The notes under the pieces: generated by a model
Told to the model about the DNA's origin: nothing
The model's database searches: none
The model's input: the letters and a program-made list of their open reading frames with translations, nothing else
Assembly: GCA_026874595.1 (NCBI GenBank)
Contig: CM049306.1
Location: 102,995,142 to 103,059,141, forward strand
Direction: 5' to 3'
Source of the DNA: Sipunculus nudus
Taxonomy: Eukaryota; Annelida; Sipuncula; Golfingiida; Sipunculidae
Length of the DNA stretch: 64,000 nucleotides
Shown: positions 32,388 to 45,551 of the stretch, in pieces
Position numbering within the stretch: the stretch's first letter is position 1
Layout: each line of letters opens with the position of its first letter
Made by a program: the position numbers and the translations under genes

Positions 32388-35380
32388 GATGGTGTGGGTG
32401 TGTTGGTCATCCCCTACCCTGGAAGATAAGTTGACGCCATTGGCACCAGTCATTCACATCAGGTCTTTGCTTGGATGAAATCTTCCATGCACGTAACATG
32501 ACCACGTGATATTAGGTTTACTTAACCATAAACAAGTACAAGTCCATGGAGAGTCTAAATGTGAATAACAAAATGTATCAGGAGATGCACTGTTGCAAAG
32601 GAAGCCAATAGAGTTCTTACAATTAATTCTATCGAAATTTCGGCATCACAATACCGTAGCCCCTGGCCGAAGTGCATGAAATAAAGAAAAAAAAATGTTA
32701 TGCTAATTTGTGTCATGTAGAAGAAATTCTGACTCAAAGTTTCAACATAGTCACTTTCTTGCATCAATATTTGTAAAAGTAAAGACTATCTCCAGTGCGA
32801 TTAATGTACATTATTGCAGTATTTTGAATTTAGGCGAGATACTGGTATACATCATTTTAAAAAAGGTGGAACTCGTGCAACAAAAGATTACGGTTTTGTT
32901 CGAAATCTTTGTTTCTTCAGTAAGCAGAAATCTATATTTATTTATCGGAAAGATGTGCATGTTTAATCACAGTCACTCGACTCCCTCTCTCAGTAGGAAA
33001 TGGGAACAGGCAATATTACACCTCTACACTATAATGATACATGCCATCTTCGTACGAAGTAAACTACGTTAGGGAACGACTATGTACATATATAGTGCAT
33101 AGTATCGTCAATTTCTTTATAAAAAAACACAGCCACAAATAGGGATTCGAGCGACTACAGTTAAATCAATATAACTGGTCCTTAAAGTGTCTGAATTTGT
33201 TGTTATGACAGGTCCGTGCTCATTACCGCATGCAATTAAAAGTCACTTGTCTGAGACAGTAGGGACCAGTGTTGGGGAAATTCAATCATCTCATTAAATA
33301 CAGTATATGGTTTCATTGCCTTCAATCAGCCTGTTCGTAACAACCCGCCCACGGCATCCAGATTCCAATTATTTCTGTTCATTAACCGAAAGATTCCGGT
33401 CCTCTGAGGGCAGACTGACAAACCGTGGGAAGTTCAGTTGAGGAATGAGGCTCCCACGCCGAACTGGCAGCGCGGATCTCGCTCAAAGTGGACGAGCGGT
33501 CGTTTGGGTAAAATATTGTGTCCAAGGATTCCCGGTGTTTAATAAAAAGCCAACACTGGGACGAGGCAGGGCTGCTCCTGTAGGATCCAGGACGGCGGCC
33601 ACAACAGCTGGTATATCCCGGGGACAAGAATAGGGAGGTAGAGATCGGAAGGAGATGTTACCATCCATTACACTTTTGTAATTAATGAATTGACACTGGT
33701 ATCATCATGCTGAATAGTTTTATCAAATGTCTAATATATATTCTTTTTTTAGTTTGTTCCAAACGATCTACACAGTTTCACAAAATATACTTGGTATTTT
33801 ATTTTAATTTGAGTTTTATACAAAAAAAAATAAATTTCAGATATGGAGTTTGGCGATAATGATTTTTAAATCAGGAATGCTAGCTGCATTTCTTGCAGAC
33901 AACTGTGTGATCTAATCACGGACCCGATGTTGGTATTTTATCGACGGTTTGGCTGTTTGGGTCGATATCCTAAGGCATGCAGAAAGGCCAAATAAAGCCA
34001 GTCTTCTCCTCATTTACTTCTTGATGACTAGGTGTAACGTGTTTTACAAGCTTGGTATCAGTCTTAATAAAACGTTATTTTAATTTGCGTCCGGTCATCG
34101 ATAAATTTTCGTCAATGGCTAAACTTAACTGTGATTTTTCATTGTGACGTAGAACACGCCACCACGAGGACTGTGCCACGTGGGCGAATGATGAAGAAGG
34201 CGTCGGGAATGTACCTCTGGCAGTACTTGACGTCAAAGATTTCATTTGTTAACAACAATTTTGACAGACGTTTGAGACATTTCCAAACCATCTGCAACTT
34301 TAACCTCCATCTAGTAGTAAAAAAAGTTACATATACATGAAAATAATCAATCAATAGTTATAAATAGGAGGCGGGTATCGGGAGATACTTTACATTTTTT
34401 CCTTTCGTGTGAAACATGAATATAACACTTGTAGCCTCGACGTCGCTCACCAGGGCTGCGGGAAGAAACCGACAGCTTTGACACATACGGCAGCTGTATT
34501 TGGGCACGTGACCCCCCGACAGAAACAGGAAATGAAGTGCCTTGGCGAGAGGGTCTCATTTAGAGAAGCTATAAATGGAAAGGAAAGAAATAGACAGATG
34601 GAAACTAGCTATTAAATCTGTAAAAAGTTGACTAATGAAGGATATCAACAATAGCTTCAAGATATTAAGAATTTATTAAAGGATATAAAACTGCCAAAGG
34701 GTACAAATCAGCACTTAATTACAGAGGAATAATCATTTAACAGTATTTCTTATTCGCTGCAGGCGAAACTACGGGAAATTCTTGATTGATGATGGCATTG
34801 AGTCAGCATCCACTTATCATGAAATGTTACATATATCAACATACATCAATACAATATACATTTATGTATATACTTTTGGGCCTTTCTGAAATACTCGTAA
34901 AAAATTACGTTCAAGAGTATATCTTATGATCCACGGGCTGTGGGACAACAGAAATAGAACCTTTAGAGCTATTTCACTCCAATGCATGTACATAGGAAAC
35001 ACACAAGCGTTGAAACAATGAATAATATTCAGAAGATATCAATAAAATATTCCAGTGCATCTGATTTACAGCGACTTCTTGTATACGAGATAAGATGAAA
35101 TAAATATTGATCAGCGGTTCCTTTGACGTCTGTTGGAGGCTTTATGTTCCTCCAGTAGGAAGCGGCTAGGAGGAGAATGCACCTGCAAAAGCCGGGATAA
35201 ACCTGCCTTTACCCGCGCCATTCACCGCCTCTGAATCAGGGACGGATGAAACACGTCCAGTACTAAACAAAGCGAGTATATGACAACATAACCCCTTCCT
35301 ACGAATAAAATCACGGATGCTATTAGTTCTAATAAATAAATGGTTGAATACTGTTTTCCGAGGTAATCAGTGCTCTAATA
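30658..35380. other. no gene recognised; CpG-rich block at 33380-33660
   Basis: Mostly AT-rich. Contains a short (AT)n/(GT)n cluster at 32300-32400 and C11 at 32127-32137. 33380-33660 is G+C- and CpG-rich and open in several frames on both strands, with no recognised product. 34140-34520 has CACGTG and TGACGTCA motifs. Confidence 0.4.
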
Positions 35381-35383
35381 ATG

Positions 35384-35385
<2 letters not shown>

Positions 35386-35445
<60 letters not shown>

Positions 35446-35504
35446 GATTACTGGACCTTTTCCCAACACAATCCATTATTATTATTATTATTATTAATAT
35501 ATAC

Positions 35505-35551
<47 letters not shown>
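35386..35551. repeat. (AT)n-(ATT)n-(AT)n microsatellite cluster
   Basis: (AT)~28 at 35386-35441, (ATT)n at about 35475-35495 and (AT)~20 at 35512-35551. Confidence 0.95.
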
Positions 35552-35552
<1 letters not shown>

Positions 35553-38500
35553 ATGAAGTGATAACATTTGTATACATTTATTTGCTTATCTTTGGAAGAC
35601 ACTAGTATGTGCGTCGATGTTGGAATAAATTATTTCTCTGAGTAACTGAATGTCATTTATGGCAGTTCACGGTTATCTGACAGACCACAGAGACAAGAAG
35701 AATCATTATCGCCGAATTTTCAGATAGACCTACAGCGTGATTTAATTCTCCATCCGACAGCGCCCTGCTGCCAGTTTTAAGTTGATTAGGGATCAGGACC
35801 TTCATGTCTTTGGAGAAAACGTTCGGGAGAAAACGAGCACATGAAAGCCGATGACGGGCGCCAAAATCAGGCATGTGACAGATATACGGGATTTGTTCAG
35901 AAACACCCTTGTCAAATCCGTCGCTAATAAGCGAGTCTGGAAAGAAGCGCCATATGATAAACGTACAAGGACCTAGCCTTATAACTCAAGGGATGGCTTG
36001 AAAAATGCTCATATCTCACAAAACGGGTTAACTGAGGTTGCAAAACAATTATTGAGGTTGCAAAACTATTATTGTGCAAGATACCGTAATATGGGACATC
36101 CCGGAACCATTTAGTTTGATATCCACTACTTAAGGGAAAACTTTTTCGAGCCAAGCCTTTTCTCTATAACTCAGGCGAGATTTATGTCAATACCAATAGG
36201 ATATACCCGATAGGAAATACGTCAATGTGGCAAAGAAATATGGTGTTCGAGCAAATTGAAAGTTTTGCGATATGCTTACTTTTATATACACAAGGTTTAT
36301 ATACATCGTATGATTACATATGATTGGGATGAAAGTCTATGTATATCACGATATTTAAATATCGACTGATTAAATGTTTATTTGATCCTTTGAAAGAAGG
36401 GCCAAAACCCCTATAGTTTCCTTTTGTATATTCCTTATTTAATAATAAAGAAATAAAGAACCCACCATATGAAAAGAAACCCGCCCCAAACTCAGGTATC
36501 CTGTGACAATAATCTGATTATCGCAATCCTTGTACATGTTTAGGGGTCCAATCACCTATGTGACCTTTATACACTTAAGGTAATCCCTTGGAGCTTTTAA
36601 AAAAAAGGTCGGAAAACGTAGATATCACCGCACACAGGCTACTTGTTTATATCAACGTGTTTAAAATATGTTGGGCCCCGCAAAAATAATCAAATCAAAT
36701 TCAACAATTAGGACATCTAGCAGCAAGTGAGATAAGCCAGTGCTTTGCAAATGGCGTTTTGCAACAACTGACCTTTCTACCGCCGAATATGTTGAACCTA
36801 CCATCTTAGGTTACATGTTTTACCCCGTTTGTAAACATTGCTGTGTTTACCAAAAAATGTTGTTGAAAAACAAGTCCAAACTTCCTTCACGAAAGCCTTT
36901 TAAGAACTTTACACAACCAAAATTCCCCTTAGATCATTAATGTATACAAATGAAGCAAGAAATCACATGAATTCTTTTTCATAAGGTATACTATAGGTGA
37001 ATGGGCAGCTTTAACGAGCTGCCGGGTTCACTCTATATGAGTGAGTTTTTATGACATATATTAATATATCACAGAAACAAGCATTGACAATTCAAAAATG
37101 ATATAAACAATACGACGAAAGTCAAAAAGGAGATTTCCCTGTATATCCGGATTTGAAATAAATATGCCGAGCATTTGGTGTGGTACCGGCATACCGCCCA
37201 GTGACCTATAAAAGCTAAATATGAGTCGGAGTTTTGCTGAGGATATACAATATACTCTACCTCCGAATAATGCATTTATTAATTTTTTGTTACCAACCGA
37301 AGAATAGAAAAGAATCCATATTTATTCTGGAGCGGTAGCAAATTCGAGATAGTATTTTCTTGACTCTCCTCTTATTATCGTCCATTTATAACTTTAGAGA
37401 AACGCTCTATTTTCTAATATTATGGTCTAATGAATACATCTACACATATATATACTGAACGAGTTTCTGCTTCCGCGATTATAGCCTACAGTTTAGTCAT
37501 TATAAAATAAAATCAATTTTTTTAATGTTTCGCTTCCATGACTACTGACTTCATAACTGGGTTATAAACTGCTTCACATGGGCGTGTAGCGCAATAACAT
37601 AAGTCCACGGGTATTAAGACTAGCATATATAAAATCCCAAAAACAAGCGGATTGGGGTATTAATTATTGATGTTTTGTCTCTTTAAACCTGAATGTGCGT
37701 GTTTGGTCACATGTGGTTTTGAGAGTGAGACTTCTGGAGCTGAAAGATAAGCTCTCCGATGACGTTCTTGTGACCTCCTGCCGACGTGGCCATCGATCTG
37801 TTAGTCTGCATGCAACTGATACGGAATTGACGTCGTTCCTGAAGGCTGCCCAGTGCCGCCATTTTCCCCAAATGTGCACTGTCGTTAAATTATTTTGATT
37901 AACATATCAAAATGTATCCACGCTTATAAACTAATTAAAATAAACATAAAATAATAATGGTTATACATGTTTAGATATTCATGTTACCCCTTCAACTTCG
38001 CTAAGTAATAATTGACTGAACACTCGAGCCATTCATATTTATTCCCTCTGCCTGGAGGGTAAGTGATCATTTCCATTTGTGATTATTCGCAACGAAACTC
38101 ACGTAGTCATGAGCGGAATATTATGAGATTTTCAGGCCATTTCGTGAATGGCCCAATGAAAAATCGATTAGATTTTGGTGTGGATCTGACACGTGATCCG
38201 GATCCAGGAATGTCACAAGGAATATTCACATCTGTACAGTGCCTAATGAACAAATCAACGTGGAATTATGAGCCAAATGTGTGAATGGCGGAGGCTTGCA
38301 TTCATTAAAATACAGATTTCTAGTTAAGTATTTAATTTGTGTATGTGTCTGTAGGAGTGTGCATGTGTGGCTAATGAAACCATTTTGATTCACTGATTTA
38401 TATCCAAAATTCGATCAAATCAAAGAATGTTCACACTTATTATATCCGGACAGGCACTATACGTATAAGCTATGACAGTAAAATGATATATATTTATGTT

Positions 38501-38990
38501 TATTAATCTATCATAAGAAATGTACTCTAGATCTTGAGTTGCCTTTGTCCCTCGCTAGCAGGTAGGTCTGTTTCGCGGATTTGCCAGTCAGACGCTTAAC
38601 CTGTATGTAGATTTGCACCTAAATGCAGACCTTATAAATCATCTAATTAATCATTGAAATATACATGGTTTTGTTGTATAGTGACATAAATAAATCCGCT
38701 GATGTTGCGTCCATAAACTAAATGGGTCTGTGAAAAGTAAAATACATACATGCGTGTTAGCGGACATACATAAACAGGCTATACTACGTTACATTTTATA
38801 ACATGTATATTATATATGCATATCTGAAGTGTGTGATGTTATGACTCAATGAAAAAACATATTGCAGACGGCCACACCGTAAATCCTATTCTCATGGGCC
38901 CTGACCAGCAAGTCAACTGCCTCGAATGTCCTAAACGACCACAATGCACGGTGGTAACTAACATGTACATTGAAGTTTAATCGGGATTTA
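35552..38990. other. no gene recognised
   Basis: AT-rich intergenic or intronic sequence. The only coding-like stretch is the small ORF at 37707-37862 on the minus strand. Confidence 0.4.
37707..37862 (-). CDS. small ORF, 51 aa, possible orphan first exon
   Basis: On the minus strand AAAATGGCGGCACTGGGC opens a 51-codon frame (MAALGSLQERRQFRIS ... KNVIGELIFQLQKS). The start context AAAATGGCGGC is typical of animal first exons and also contains a YY1-like site. There is no good GTAAG/GTGAG donor in the frame and no family match. May be coding, a 5' leader or chance. Confidence 0.2.
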   Translation of the reverse strand: MAALGSLQERRQFRISCMQTNRSMATSAGGHKNVIGELIFQLQKSHSQNHM

Positions 38991-38993
38991 CTG

Positions 38994-38999
<6 letters not shown>

Positions 39000-39025
<26 letters not shown>

Positions 39026-39050
39026 TATATATATATATATATATATATTT
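39000..39050. repeat. (AAT)n/(AT)n microsatellite
   Basis: (AAT) repeats run into (AT)~12. Confidence 0.95.
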
Positions 39051-39585
39051 ATTTATATAAGTATATAGATATTCTCATCACCTTGTATCACGCATAACCT
39101 AAATATAGGCTAATTAAATGTTTGGTTTACATTTATTACTGGAGACACGAGAAAATTCATAGAATCTGGGTCAGTGTTTTTTTTTACAGACAGGAAAGGT
39201 ACACGTGGTTCGGCAATGAATAAATTTAATGTTGACTTGGCCATCAGTCCTGCTGACTTGAAAATCAGATTTTATCAGACCGTGCTATCGACAGACTACA
39301 TGTATAAACATAGCTCTGACAGAATCTGTTCGTGAATTGAAGAAAAGTGGCTCGCTATCGGTACAAAGTAACTGTATCAGAATGAGGTTACAAATGCACA
39401 GAATCTGCCATGTTTTTTCCCTACCAATAGATACAAGAAAGCCCACATATGTAAAAAGAACACGAGAGAAAGAGAGGGGGTGGGGGGTTGAAGCAGGCTT
39501 AAGTCGTATAAGAATCTTTGCCAATAAAGATCATGTACTTAACAGGTATTTGTATGTTATTCTCCCTCAACCCGATGAGGTAAAA

Positions 39586-39587
<2 letters not shown>

Positions 39588-39641
<54 letters not shown>

Positions 39642-39642
39642 T
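39588..39642. repeat. (AT)n microsatellite
   Basis: About 24 AT units. Confidence 0.95.
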
Positions 39643-40425
39643 TCTTTACTTCGGAAGTTCTAAATAATACTGCACCGAGTTACCGCTGGAACTTTTTTTT
39701 GGTTTTACTCGCCTTGAGGGAAATTTGAATAAAATGCAGGTCCTATATCAGCAACAAAAAACGCTGTGCATACGAATCTTTGTCAAACATGTAACCCAAA
39801 TATATACGAGAAGTATACACTTGTTCTTTATCAGAATCTTTGGCAACTTCAGTGATATGCATGGTCATTGATTATAATATTAATGATATACACCCACGCT
39901 TATCGACATCACACGTGTATAACGAGGCTTCCGACATACATCATTGACACCAAGAAAGTGTTTGACGCCAGGAAGTGTAATATCATGAATTTGTTTAGTG
40001 AAAACAAAATTAATCCTTTATATGAGGTGGTCAGCACGTACATTATATGTACAGATATCACAATGAAAGTTGCACTTTCCAGAACCTCAAGATTATATGG
40101 TCGGAAACGCTGTGTCCTCGTTCTGCTGGACTAAAGGAACACCACGCTTGACCAAACTTGACCCGGCTATCCGTCTGAAGCTCTGGCAAATGATCCATCA
40201 ATTTACGCATCTGGTCACCTCAATTAAACCCCGCAGTGTCCCCGACCCTGTCCCAGGACAGACAATACTTTACTGTAGAGGTTAATTACGCTGGCTGTTA
40301 GCAGACGACACCAGCCGGGCTCATATGACATGTCATGCAGGGATCTGATCCTTAAGTCCCATCATGCATTGGTGCAATCCTTTGATTCGATTGCATCGTA
40401 CATTTTAGTTCATCCCTTTAAATAT
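39643..40425. other. no gene recognised
   Basis: 40060-40340 is richer in G+C than its flanks and open on the plus strand in one frame, but shows no recognisable product. Confidence 0.35.
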
Positions 40426-41690
40426 ATACGGCGTTTTGGTTGACTTGTTCCCTTGTGGATGAAACTTTTCGGTTGACCACTTGGTGCTGTCACATATTTT
40501 GGTTTATCCTGGACACTCATGGCGTATATTGGTTGATCGATTAATGCTGTCACATATTTTGTTTGATCATGGAATTGAAGGCGTTTTGGTAGATCCCCGG
40601 TTATTGTAGAATGCACAACTGTGATACTATCTGTGATACCATCACATTTGTGGGGATGACCTGTACTATAAGGCCGTGCATGTAGTAGTGATAACTTGGA
40701 AGGCACCAAACAAGTCTAAAAGGGCTTAATATACATATCAAAATTCATCCGTTCTTGTCTTTGGTAGTAAAAGCGGTTTTTTTAGCAACATTACTACGTT
40801 CTTACCTCAATATTTTAATGAAACATTATCCAGTAAAGATCACTGTAAGCCCGCCATGATTTAAATATAACAACCTTAATGAACTTGTTGTGAGCGGACG
40901 TTGATCGACGGGTCCCCTGCACCGACCTTAATAAAATCCAGTTTTTTTCCCCCAGTTCCACTAGCGTTAAGATCAGAGCGGGGTCTCAGTCTATTTCACG
41001 TTGCAAAAGACTGTGGAACACTTCCGGCAATCATGGCGACATCTTCTCTATGAAAACTTAAGGGGCTGGGTAAAATAATGGATGCGTAGGGCAATTGAGC
41101 ATTACATTTGTGCTACAACCTTTCAGAAGTTTTATAAAATATCCAAAGGCAACGAAAGGTAATTATCTTATATTTACACCGCCCATAAATTCAGTTATAC
41201 GAATCCAAAGGGGTCTCCTTTTTCATAATGGTCAATCTCAAGACGTTGATGTAGAGCAGCAGAGCGAATCGGAATGAAGCGACTTTGGACGAGACAAATC
41301 TCTGGATGCTGTCACATATTTTGGTTGATCCTTTACACTCAAGACGTTTTATTTGTTCCCTTGACGATGTCCAGCTTTAGTTGATCCCTTGATGCTGTCA
41401 CAAATTTTGGTAGAAGCTGGACACTCGTGATTTTTTTTTGGTTCCCGTGACGCTGACATACGTTAGTTAAAGCACGCCAGGGGTCTAAATGACCACCAAC
41501 ACTGCCAGGACTGAGGTGGTCCATTTAAGCTGTCTTGCTTTGTGTTAATTCGATTGGGAGGTCCACCAACTTCTTTTAGTTTGGGTATATCTTTTGGAGC
41601 CTTTGATGTTGTATATAATGGTTTTGGTTGATCTCTGGATATTGTTACAGTTATATGAACATTTGAGGAGGGGGCAAACCAGATCTCAAT
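40426..41690. repeat. degenerate interspersed minisatellite (TGGTTGATCC motif)
   Basis: GCTGTCACATATTTTGGTT and TTGGTTGATC-type segments recur at about 40482, 40545, 41310 and 41395, with a ~62-bp period where two are adjacent. On the minus strand this reads as repeated K-Y-V-T-A and D-Q-P-K, but the frames are broken. Unclassified. Confidence 0.5.
41034..41054 (+). promoter_or_regulatory. ETS-like and YY1-like motif pair
   Basis: CACTTCCGGCAATCATGGCG: an ACTTCCGG ETS core next to an ATGGCG core, followed by a six-codon frame only. Similar pairs occur at other points of the window. No transcript can be attached. Confidence 0.2.
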
Positions 41691-42244
41691 ATGTGACAAA
41701 ATACATCAGGGGCTCTCGGGCTTATGGTGAATTTCTTGATGCTATCACCTGTTTAACCAATAACTTACATTCGTTAATCGTTTCCTGTTATTCCCTTTAC
41801 ACTCTTGACGAAGCAAGCTGGTTTGTTTATACGATTCGGAGAGATAAGCAAAAGGTGTCACGGTATTTTCATCCTTACAAAGGATCGGATTACCGTCACT
41901 TCATTGTTGCAGTTCGTGTAAGGGACAGTGACGTCACGTCACTTAAGAAGTAAAATGTATTTCTTTTGGAGGAAACTGCAGGATATATATTGTTATATAT
42001 ATTCCAGTAGAATTACGAAATGTACCAAAAAGGAATCTTAATTAACTGAGTCAATATAGGCATACATCCTTGCACCCAATATGAGTACGCATAAAACCCT
42101 ATAAATATGTATTGGTATTGATTAACAATGCAGGATACAGATCAAAAGGATACAGAGTTAAGATAAAGCCAATCGCCCGGGATGGCGCCCAGTAGACTCA
42201 GATTGAGCCCGCTACCCGGCCAAGGTAAAATAATCCTAGTTTGT

Positions 42245-42293
42245 CCCCCCCCCCCCCCCCCCCCCACCCCTAGTTTGTCCCCCCCCCCCCCCC
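42245..42293. repeat. paired poly-C runs
   Basis: C20 or more, then ACCCCTAGTTTGTCC and C15. The flanking CCTAGTTTGTCC is duplicated, so a 35-base unit containing the run has been copied once. Confidence 0.9.
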
Positions 42294-42626
42294 ATATCAT
42301 CCTCGTATTCCGGACTCTGGTATGACATGTATTCAATAGGTTTTACGTTAATCTAATAATATTCAAACATGGATTAAAAGATAAGCTCCTCGGATCAGCG
42401 GAAGTATAATATATGATCACTTAATATAATAATCAGTACTAGATGAGAAACACGGATAAGCCTGTAAACCATTGCAGTTTTACATATGACATAGGCTATA
42501 TACCTACCGTCCTGCCACGTGGCTGTAGCCCAGATACACAGATCCTCACAGACGAGAGATAACAAAGCTAAAACAGCCCCTGATCAGGATCTCCCCCATT
42601 TGATAATGTTTACAGTGATCACTTAC

Positions 42627-43130
42627 CTTACAGGGGCGCGCGAGCCGTCAGGGTGCCTCCAGCGCAATAGTAGGCCTATAAGTGCTGTGTGAAAGACACA
42701 ACCTTCCCACCACGAATCATTCATGCGAGGGGCCATTCATTGGACTGTAACCATGGGCGCGTTCCGTGATAGGGCGAGTCCCGCAGGGTGGGGACACGCG
42801 AGTTTGCTGTCCTGTAAGGCGTTAGTCCTTTGTGGAGAAGCAAGCGTGTCTGAACGGCAGGAAGCCGATAGCTGCAGAGATGGAGCTGCTGTTGTTGGAT
42901 CCTAATCACTACTGCTGCTGCTACAGCCAGTCAACGTGTCGTGTGTAGCCCACATCCAGCCGTATCCCAGTCCCATCGGTTCATTACAATATGTTCTTGC
43001 TTCCTGCTCGGTGAAAAATCCCCCTCGTCTCCTGTATAAACACACCGGCAATGCACAACGAGGACTAGAAATGGTCTGAACTGGGGCACGCTATCTCTTG
43101 TATAAAGCCCATTCCCATAAACAGATTATT
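42627..43130 (-). promoter_or_regulatory. CpG-rich block with a strong minus-strand donor; possible SLC26 promoter and first exon
   Basis: The block is rich in G+C and CpG against AT-rich surroundings. On the minus strand it ends at GCGCCCCTGTAAG|GTAAGTG, a strong 5' splice site at 42627/42626. No start codon with a long frame was found. SLC26 needs an upstream non-coding exon joined to the acceptor at 26124, and this is the best-looking candidate, giving a 16.5-kb intron. It could equally belong to another transcript. Confidence 0.3.
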
Positions 43131-45010
43131 GATGACACCAGAATAATAGAGCATTTCTCCTGCAGCTCTCGACTTGGCCATACAAACATTCAGTAAATGC
43201 TCCGTGCGGGGCCTTTCATCTCCCGATCCCCGCCTACGTGTCAGCTTGATATGACCACGCCCACTTGGACTGACCGCCCACGGGAGCTGGCTTCATTTAT
43301 GCATGTATATGTCCTTTATTTCTGGCCGTGTTTTTTGTTGGTCGTAGCCAGCTGTAGTATTGACGCCCGTTGTCGGCCGAGCCCACCATTCACGCACGCC
43401 AGTAATATTTATGGCCCTGATAACCTGCTGGGCCTGTGCGCGCACATGTTTGTATTGTATGAGCGTGTTGCTGTGAGTGGTGTTGATATGGGTATTCTGT
43501 ATATTCACCATGTGAAAATGCTTGAGTCAAATCATACGGTAGGAACAAAGTACGGTTCACCGTAGGTTGTTTTTCTCTTCCAAGGTAAACATAGTTCGTG
43601 GTCAAGGGATGTTTAAAATATTTAATTATGTCAATTAAGTGCAGTTGGTTTTTACTAGTCTCGCATACACAGTGATCACTGGAACAAAACAGGTTTACAG
43701 GTTTGACAAATCTACTTTATTTGTGACATATATATATATATATATAAGCGACCCTAGCTCCGGCCAGGGCTGGTGTGACAGGGCTGGTGGGTTAACTGGA
43801 ACTGGAAAAGTGACTGTAAGGTGCGTCTTCTCGATGAGATAGGTCGATGGATGGTTTCGTTGAGACTAGCCATATATCAGCCCTTCGGGTGGAACGATCT
43901 CTGGATTGGGGCCTGCTTTGAGAGCAGGATACAGAATGAAGTAATTAACGGGGAGGGGGATTGAGCAGGGGCCTAAATGTATAATAAAACTACAAATACC
44001 AATTTAAGTCATTCAGTGTATTGAATTTACACAAAAATTAAACATGAAATGGTGATGATCAGAGCACCTGTGTCATTGTAGTGGGCCAGCCAAAGTTGAT
44101 TGCTTGTTTTTAGCAGGCATCCATGCTAGATCGATCAGCCATTGAGGAAGAAAAAAAGTGTGGGCGGATATGCCACCTGAAATTTTGAATTTCACGGATA
44201 AACTGAAAAATGGGCCAGCTAAGTCCGATTTTTCACATATGTGGACATTGTTTGTTGATCAACGGACAGTGAAAGAAAAATTGTAGATGGATGCCATCTT
44301 ACATTTAAACAGTTAAGGCAATTTTCAAGGTCATATTAAAGGTCAAACTGAAGATAACCCAACCTGAACGGGTATAGTGTTACTACATATATAAAAACAA
44401 TGTATGTTCGGTAACCTTAAGCTTTAGAGATATTTTTCGTTAACTGCAACGTACCCAAGCGACGTAATAATAGTTTCCATAATTTCTTACACTTTTAAAG
44501 TATAAAAAGTACAACTTCAATGTCTGTTTTTGTTTACACAGTGATGTTTTTACTACTCTGAATCAGGATTTATATGGAAGCGGAGTATAGGGATACTTTC
44601 TATACGTGTTCCTCAGTGTCTTTATAACACACATTAATTATAACAGAAAAAAAACGGGCAACAATTTTTAAATGCAGGATAAAAGATCCATAAATAACGG
44701 ATATTTGCTTATCAAAATGTTGTTTGGGAGCGAGTTCTTGGTGTCAGAACAGGGGAGGATCCATGATTAAGGAAAAGGATAACCCAACTCGGGAGGACTA
44801 ACGATAAAAACCTGGGAAAAGGTCCAAAGGGTCCAGAAAAAGGGGTGCAGGCCGAAATTACTGGTCTGAACCACTTGAAGAGGTTGCGGAAGCTGAAGGG
44901 GGGGGGGGGGTTATGAAACCCTCCTCTGAATCCACTTCTGCAGAATACACTTGATGGACGTTTCGCATTCATCTAAAAATAGTTGTCACAATGACAAAAA
45001 AGTAGTCATG
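43131..45010. other. no gene recognised
   Basis: 43190-43570 is G+C-rich and open on the plus strand without recognised domains. 44040-44340 (GTGGGCCAGCCAAAGTTGA, GTGTGGGCGGATATGCC) is weakly similar to the reverse of 48420-48620, so both look like old copies of a dispersed repeat. A (G)n run lies at 44899-44910. Confidence 0.4.
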
Positions 45011-45551
45011 AAATATAAATGTTTTATTAGACCATCATGTTTTATAATATAAATGTTTTATTAGACCATCGTGTTTTATATTATAAATGTTTTATTAGAC
45101 CATCGTGTTTTATAATATTAATGTTTTATTAGACCATCGTGTTTTATTATATAAATGTTTTATTAGACCATCGTGTTTTATAATATAAATGTTTTATTAG
45201 ACCATCGTGTTTTATAATATAAATGTTTTATTAGACCATCGTGTTTTATAATATAAATGTATTTTTAGACCATCGTGTTTTATAATACAAATGTTTTATT
45301 AGACCATCGTGTTTTATAATATAAATGTTTTATTAGACCATCGTGTTTTATAATATAAATATTTTATTAGACCATCGTGTTTTATAATATTAATGTTTTA
45401 TTAGACCATCGTGTTTTATAATATAAATGTTTTATTAGACCGTGTTTTATAATATAAATGTTTTATTAGACCATCGTGTTTTATAATATAAATGTTTTAT
45501 TAGACCATCGTGTTTTATAATATAAATGTTTTATTAGACCATCGTGTTTTA
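45011..45551. repeat. 34-bp minisatellite, ~16 copies
   Basis: Unit AAATGTTTTATTAGACCATC plus GTGTTTTATAATAT. Nearly identical copies; one lacks ATC of ACCATCG near 45440, and others carry single changes. Confidence 0.97.

Noticed and set aside
33440-33540. tRNA-derived SINE (AAGTGGACGAGCGGTC resembles an A box).
   Set aside because: No proper B box (GGTTCGA) at the right distance, no poly-A or repeat tail, and no second copy seen.
38878-38995. Possible short TIR element (CCGTAAATCC ... GGGATTTACTG).
   Set aside because: Only about nine bases pair and no target duplication is seen.
43197-43565. 122-codon plus-strand frame.
   Set aside because: Compositional openness of a G+C-richer stretch; no domain or signal recognised, and frames on the other strand are also open.
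44712-44972. 86-codon minus-strand frame rich in P, F and S.
   Set aside because: Low-complexity translation across a poly-G run; no motif.
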